Source of the DNA: Pseudomonadota bacterium
Lineage (GTDB): Bacteria > Pseudomonadota > Alphaproteobacteria > Acetobacterales > Acetobacteraceae
Length of the DNA: 34,815 bases
Direction of reading: 5' to 3'
NCBI GenBank assembly: GCA_021847995.1
Contig: JAJZNE010000095.1
Span: 1-34,815 of the forward strand
The notes beneath the pieces were generated by a model, which was not told the origin of the DNA, did not search any database, and saw nothing but the letters and a program-made list of their open reading frames with translations. Position numbers and translations under genes: made by a program. Shown here piece by piece: positions 31,751-34,815 of this stretch. The first letter of the stretch is position 1. Each line of letters opens with the position of its first letter.

Positions 31751-34473
31751 GGGCACCGGCGGAACCGATCGCCTTCGTCCTGAACGGCAGGCCGGTGCGG
31801 GTGCTTGCCGATCCGGCCCGGCGGCTGGCCGACGTGCTGCGCGACGAGCTTGGACTGACCGGAACCAAGATCGGCTGCAATGCCGGCGATTGCGGTGCCT
31901 GCACGGTGCTGCTGGACGGTGCGCAGGTGTGCGCCTGCCTGGTGCCGCTCGGCCGTGTCACCGGACGGGCGGTGACGACAGTGGAGGGGCTGGGGGAAGG
32001 GGAAAGCCTCGGCCGGTTGCAGGCGGCGTTCCTGCGGCACGGGGCGGCGCAGTGCGGCATCTGCACCCCCGGCATGCTGATGGCGGCGGCCGAACTGCTG
32101 GCGCGCCATGCCACGCCGACCGAGGCGGAGGTGCTGGATGCGCTCGGCGGCGTGCTGTGCCGCTGCACCGGCTATCGCAAGATCATCGACGCGGTGCTGG
32201 ACGTGGCGGGCGCCGATGTCCCCGACACCGCGCCGGGGCCGGCGGTGGGCGCGCGGATGGCGCGGGTCGATGGGGTGGCGAAGCTGACTGGCCGGGAGAA
32301 ATTCGGCGCCGACGCGCTGCCGGACGAGACGTTCCTGACGCTGCGCGCGGTGCGCAGCCCGCATGCCCATGCGCGCTTCACGATCGGCGATTTGGCCCCG
32401 CTGCATGCGGCGCATCCGGGACTTCTGCGGGTGCTGACCGCCGCCGACATTCCCGGCCGCAACCTGTACGGCATCTATCCGACCGGCAAGGACCAGCCGG
32501 TGCTGGCCGACGGCTATGTCCGCCATCGCGGAGAGGCGGTGTGCGCGCTGGTCGGCGATGCCGATACCCTGGCCGGCATCGACGATGCGGCGCTGCCGAT
32601 CGTGTGGCAGGTGCTGCCGCCGGTGACGCTGGAGGGGGCCGCATCCGGCCCGGACCTGCACGCCCATGCCCCCGGCAACGTGCTGTGCCGCGGCAGGGTC
32701 GCGCGCGGCGATGTGGCGGGCGGCCTCGACGCCGGCGCCGCGCGGGCCGCGATCACGGTGCGCACCCGCTTCGTCGAGCATGCCTATATCGAGCCGGAAG
32801 CCGGCTATGCCCGCCGTGTCGGCGACCGTATCGAGGTGGTCGCATGTACGCAGACGCCGTACATGGATCGCGACGAGTTGGCGCCGATCCTCGGCATCGC
32901 GCCGGCGCAGGTTCGCGTGATCCCGACCGCGGTCGGCGGCGGTTTCGGCGGCAAGCTAGACCTGTCGGTGCAGCCGCTGATCTCCGTCGCCGCATGGCTG
33001 CTCGGCCGGCCGGTGCGGATGGTCTATACGCGGCCGGAGAGCCTCGCCGCGACCACCAAGCGCCATCCGGCCCGCATTCATGCGGAAGCCGCCGCCGATG
33101 GTAACGGGCGGCTGATCGCGTTCCGCTGCCACGGTGATTTCGACACCGGCGCCTATGCAAGCTGGGGACCGACGGTTGCCAACCGTGTGCCGGTGCATGC
33201 GACGGGGCCGTATGCGGTGCCAACCGTGCTGTGCACCAGCGCGGCGATCCACACCACCAACCCCCCCTCCGGCGCCTTCCGCGGCTTCGGCGTGCCGCAG
33301 GCGGCGATCGCGGGGGAGGCGCTGATGGACATGCTGGCGCGGCAACTCGGCCTCGATCCGTGGGAGATGCGGCGGCGCAATGCCCTTGGCGTCGGCGACA
33401 GCACGGCGACCGGGCAGGTGCTCGGTGCCGGTGCCGCGCTGCCCGAGTGCCTGGATGCGATCGGCCCGCGCTGGCAGGCGCTGCGGGACGCGGCCGCTGC
33501 CTTCAATCGCGGCGGCGGCGGCGCGCTGCGGCACGGTGCCGGAATCGCCTGCATGTGGTATGGCATCGGCAATACCAGCCTGCCCAACCCGTCCGAGATG
33601 GTGATGGGACTGCGTCGCGACGGGCGTGTCGTGCTGTTTTCCGGTGCCGTCGATATCGGCCAGGGATCGAACACGGTCATGGTGCAGATCGCCGCCGATG
33701 CGCTCGGCGTGCCGGCCGGGGAGGTCGAACTGGTGGCCGGTGACACCGACCGAACGCGCGATGCCGGCAAGACCAGTGCCTCCCGCCAGACCTTCGTCAG
33801 CGGCAACGCGGCGAAGCTGGCCGGCGAGGCGCTGCGTGCCGAAATCCTGCGCCGCTGCAATGCCGGCGCGGCGGCGCACATCCGGCTTGAGGACGGGCGC
33901 GTCGTCGTCACCGATGGGGGGCTGACGCGCACGCTCGACCCCGTAACGCTGACGGCGGATTCGGAAAACCTGGTGCTGCGCGGCGAGGGCAGGTTCGACC
34001 CGCCGACAACGGCGCTGGACGCGGACGGCCAGGGCATTCCCTACGCGAGCTATGCCTTCGCCGCGCAGGCGGCGCTGGTGGAGGTGGACGTGGCCCTCGG
34101 CACGGTGCGGGTGCTGCACATCGTCGCCGCCCATGATGTCGGCCGCGCCGTCAATCCGACTTTGGTCGAGGGCCAGATCCATGGCGGCATCGCACAGGGA
34201 CTTGGTCTTGCGCTGATGGAGGAATTCGTGCCCGGACGCACCGAGAACCTGCACGACTACCTGATCCCGACCATCGGCGACATTCCGCCGATCGAGACGC
34301 TGCTGATCGAGCGGCCCGACCCGCTCGGCCCGTATGGCGCCAAGGGGGTGGGCGAACCGGCACTGATCGCGACCGCCCCCGCAATCCTGAACGCGATCGC
34401 GGACGCGACCGGCGTGCGGATGACCGACGTGCCCGCGACGCCAGCGCGCGTGCTGGCGGCGCTGAGCCGATGA
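31747..34473 (+). CDS. Molybdenum hydroxylase, fused 2Fe-2S and molybdopterin subunit
   Basis: A 908-residue fusion. Residues 1-80 form a plant-type 2Fe-2S domain (C44, C49, C52, then C64). Residues 90-150 are the helical 2Fe-2S domain (C103, C106, C138, C140 in CGICTPGM and CRCTGYRKI). From about 175 to the end is the Mo-cofactor domain, with TAVGGGFGGKLDLSVQPLIS, GAFRGFGVPQA, AVDIGQGSNTVMVQIAADAL and GPYGAKGVGEPALIA. E870 in the last motif is at the place of the catalytic glutamate. The single-chain layout and length resemble the Desulfovibrio aldehyde oxidoreductase, but that enzyme has no FAD subunit, while this one is paired with an FAD protein. The stop overlaps a 6-hydroxynicotinate reductase-like gene, pointing to an N-heterocycle as substrate; aldehydes remain possible. 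Confidence 0.9.
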   Translation: MRAPAEPIAFVLNGRPVRVLADPARRLADVLRDELGLTGTKIGCNAGDCGACTVLLDGAQVCACLVPLGRVTGRAVTTVEGLGEGESLGRLQAAFLRHGAAQCGICTPGMLMAAAELLARHATPTEAEVLDALGGVLCRCTGYRKIIDAVLDVAGADVPDTAPGPAVGARMARVDGVAKLTGREKFGADALPDETFLTLRAVRSPHAHARFTIGDLAPLHAAHPGLLRVLTAADIPGRNLYGIYPTGKDQPVLADGYVRHRGEAVCALVGDADTLAGIDDAALPIVWQVLPPVTLEGAASGPDLHAHAPGNVLCRGRVARGDVAGGLDAGAARAAITVRTRFVEHAYIEPEAGYARRVGDRIEVVACTQTPYMDRDELAPILGIAPAQVRVIPTAVGGGFGGKLDLSVQPLISVAAWLLGRPVRMVYTRPESLAATTKRHPARIHAEAAADGNGRLIAFRCHGDFDTGAYASWGPTVANRVPVHATGPYAVPTVLCTSAAIHTTNPPSGAFRGFGVPQAAIAGEALMDMLARQLGLDPWEMRRRNALGVGDSTATGQVLGAGAALPECLDAIGPRWQALRDAAAAFNRGGGGALRHGAGIACMWYGIGNTSLPNPSEMVMGLRRDGRVVLFSGAVDIGQGSNTVMVQIAADALGVPAGEVELVAGDTDRTRDAGKTSASRQTFVSGNAAKLAGEALRAEILRRCNAGAAAHIRLEDGRVVVTDGGLTRTLDPVTLTADSENLVLRGEGRFDPPTTALDADGQGIPYASYAFAAQAALVEVDVALGTVRVLHIVAAHDVGRAVNPTLVEGQIHGGIAQGLGLALMEEFVPGRTENLHDYLIPTIGDIPPIETLLIERPDPLGPYGAKGVGEPALIATAPAILNAIADATGVRMTDVPATPARVLAALSR

Positions 34474-34815
34474 CAACCACGCACGCCGACCCCGCCGCGC
34501 CGGAGGAAGCGGCACTGAACGCGGCGCGGCTTGCGGAGCCCGGCATCGTCACCTGCGATGCCTGCCCGGTCCTGTGCCGCATCCGCCCCGGCAAGACCGG
34601 CGCCTGTGACCGTTACGGCAATGTCGAGGGCCGGCTGGCCCGCATGGACCCGCTGACGGTGCTGGCGCGGCGGCCCGAACTTGTGGCGTTTGCCGGCGCC
34701 GGCTGGTCGGGCAACCCGATCGCGGCGCAGGACGTGTTCGTCACCGCGATCGGTGCCGGCACCACCTATCCCGATTACAAGCCGGCGCCGTTCATCGTCG
34801 GCGCCGAGATCGACG
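34470..34815 (+). CDS. 6-hydroxynicotinate reductase-like protein, N-terminal part (cut by window edge)
   Basis: The first 115 residues or so are visible before the right edge. The start overlaps the stop of the Mo-hydroxylase gene (ATGA). GIVTCDACPVLCRIRPGKTG followed by ACDRYGNVEGRLARMDPLTV, with cysteines spaced C-x2-C-x3-C-x8-C, matches my memory of the N-terminus of proteins annotated as 6-hydroxynicotinate reductase, an iron-sulfur flavoenzyme known from anaerobic nicotinate breakdown. The cysteine set would bind a cluster. Only the N-terminal part is seen, and in proteobacteria this annotation is usually by similarity, so the true substrate is uncertain. Confidence 0.65.
   Translation, partial: MTTTHADPAAPEEAALNAARLAEPGIVTCDACPVLCRIRPGKTGACDRYGNVEGRLARMDPLTVLARRPELVAFAGAGWSGNPIAAQDVFVTAIGAGTTYPDYKPAPFIVGAEID

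Overview
The window is about 70% GC and carries densely packed genes of an alphaproteobacterial type, most likely from the Acetobacteraceae or another Rhodospirillales lineage. That assignment is an inference from base composition, the glycine-rich TonB receptor, the ppk-ppx pair and the accessory gene families. I see no rRNA, tRNA, insertion sequence, phage gene or CRISPR array.

Layout. (1) Positions 1-3946, minus strand: a TonB-dependent outer-membrane receptor followed by exbB, exbD and the start of tonB, which runs off the left edge. (2) 4266-7951, plus strand: ppk1 and ppx for polyphosphate turnover. Upstream lie three 7-bp repeats in 11-bp register that look like a PhoB site. (3) 7974-9900: a predicted CCAAP-motif permease and an unrecognised Pro/Arg-rich protein that may be made from a leaderless mRNA. 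(4) 10015-18157: an accessory catabolic region. It has three related amidohydrolases, a small Rieske ferredoxin-like protein, two paralogous secreted solute-binding proteins and two sugar-type ABC permeases, but no ATPase. Two of the amidohydrolases share a 215-bp tract that is nearly identical while the flanks have diverged. (5) 18147-23543: genes of the corrinoid methyl-transfer type. These are a ferredoxin/ASKHA reductive activator and a small 'virulence factor' family protein on the minus strand, then a homocysteine methyltransferase-like enzyme, a DUF1638 protein and an LVIVD-repeat protein on the plus strand. The divergent promoter region holds a (CAC)11 microsatellite. (6) 23554-25116: an RlpA-like lipoprotein, a small XRE regulator and a hypothetical protein, with a palindrome-rich gap between the last two. 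(7) 25319-30849: a LacI-type regulator followed by a ketose 3-epimerase-like enzyme, two FGGY kinases and a class II aldolase, which together look like a rare-sugar pathway. (8) 30905-34815: a molybdenum hydroxylase (FAD subunit plus a fused 2Fe-2S/Mo subunit) translationally coupled to the start of a 6-hydroxynicotinate reductase-like gene cut by the right edge. A nested palindrome overlaps its leader.

How the genes may work together. Regions 4 and 5 together look like an uptake-plus-hydrolysis-plus-demethylation island whose substrate cannot be read from sequence. Regions 7 and 8 look like two further catabolic operons: sugar epimerisation, phosphorylation and aldol cleavage, and hydroxylation then reduction of a heterocycle or aldehyde. 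The most original candidates for an undescribed system are the triple-amidohydrolase/Rieske/ABC cluster and the corrinoid-activation set that lacks a visible corrinoid protein.
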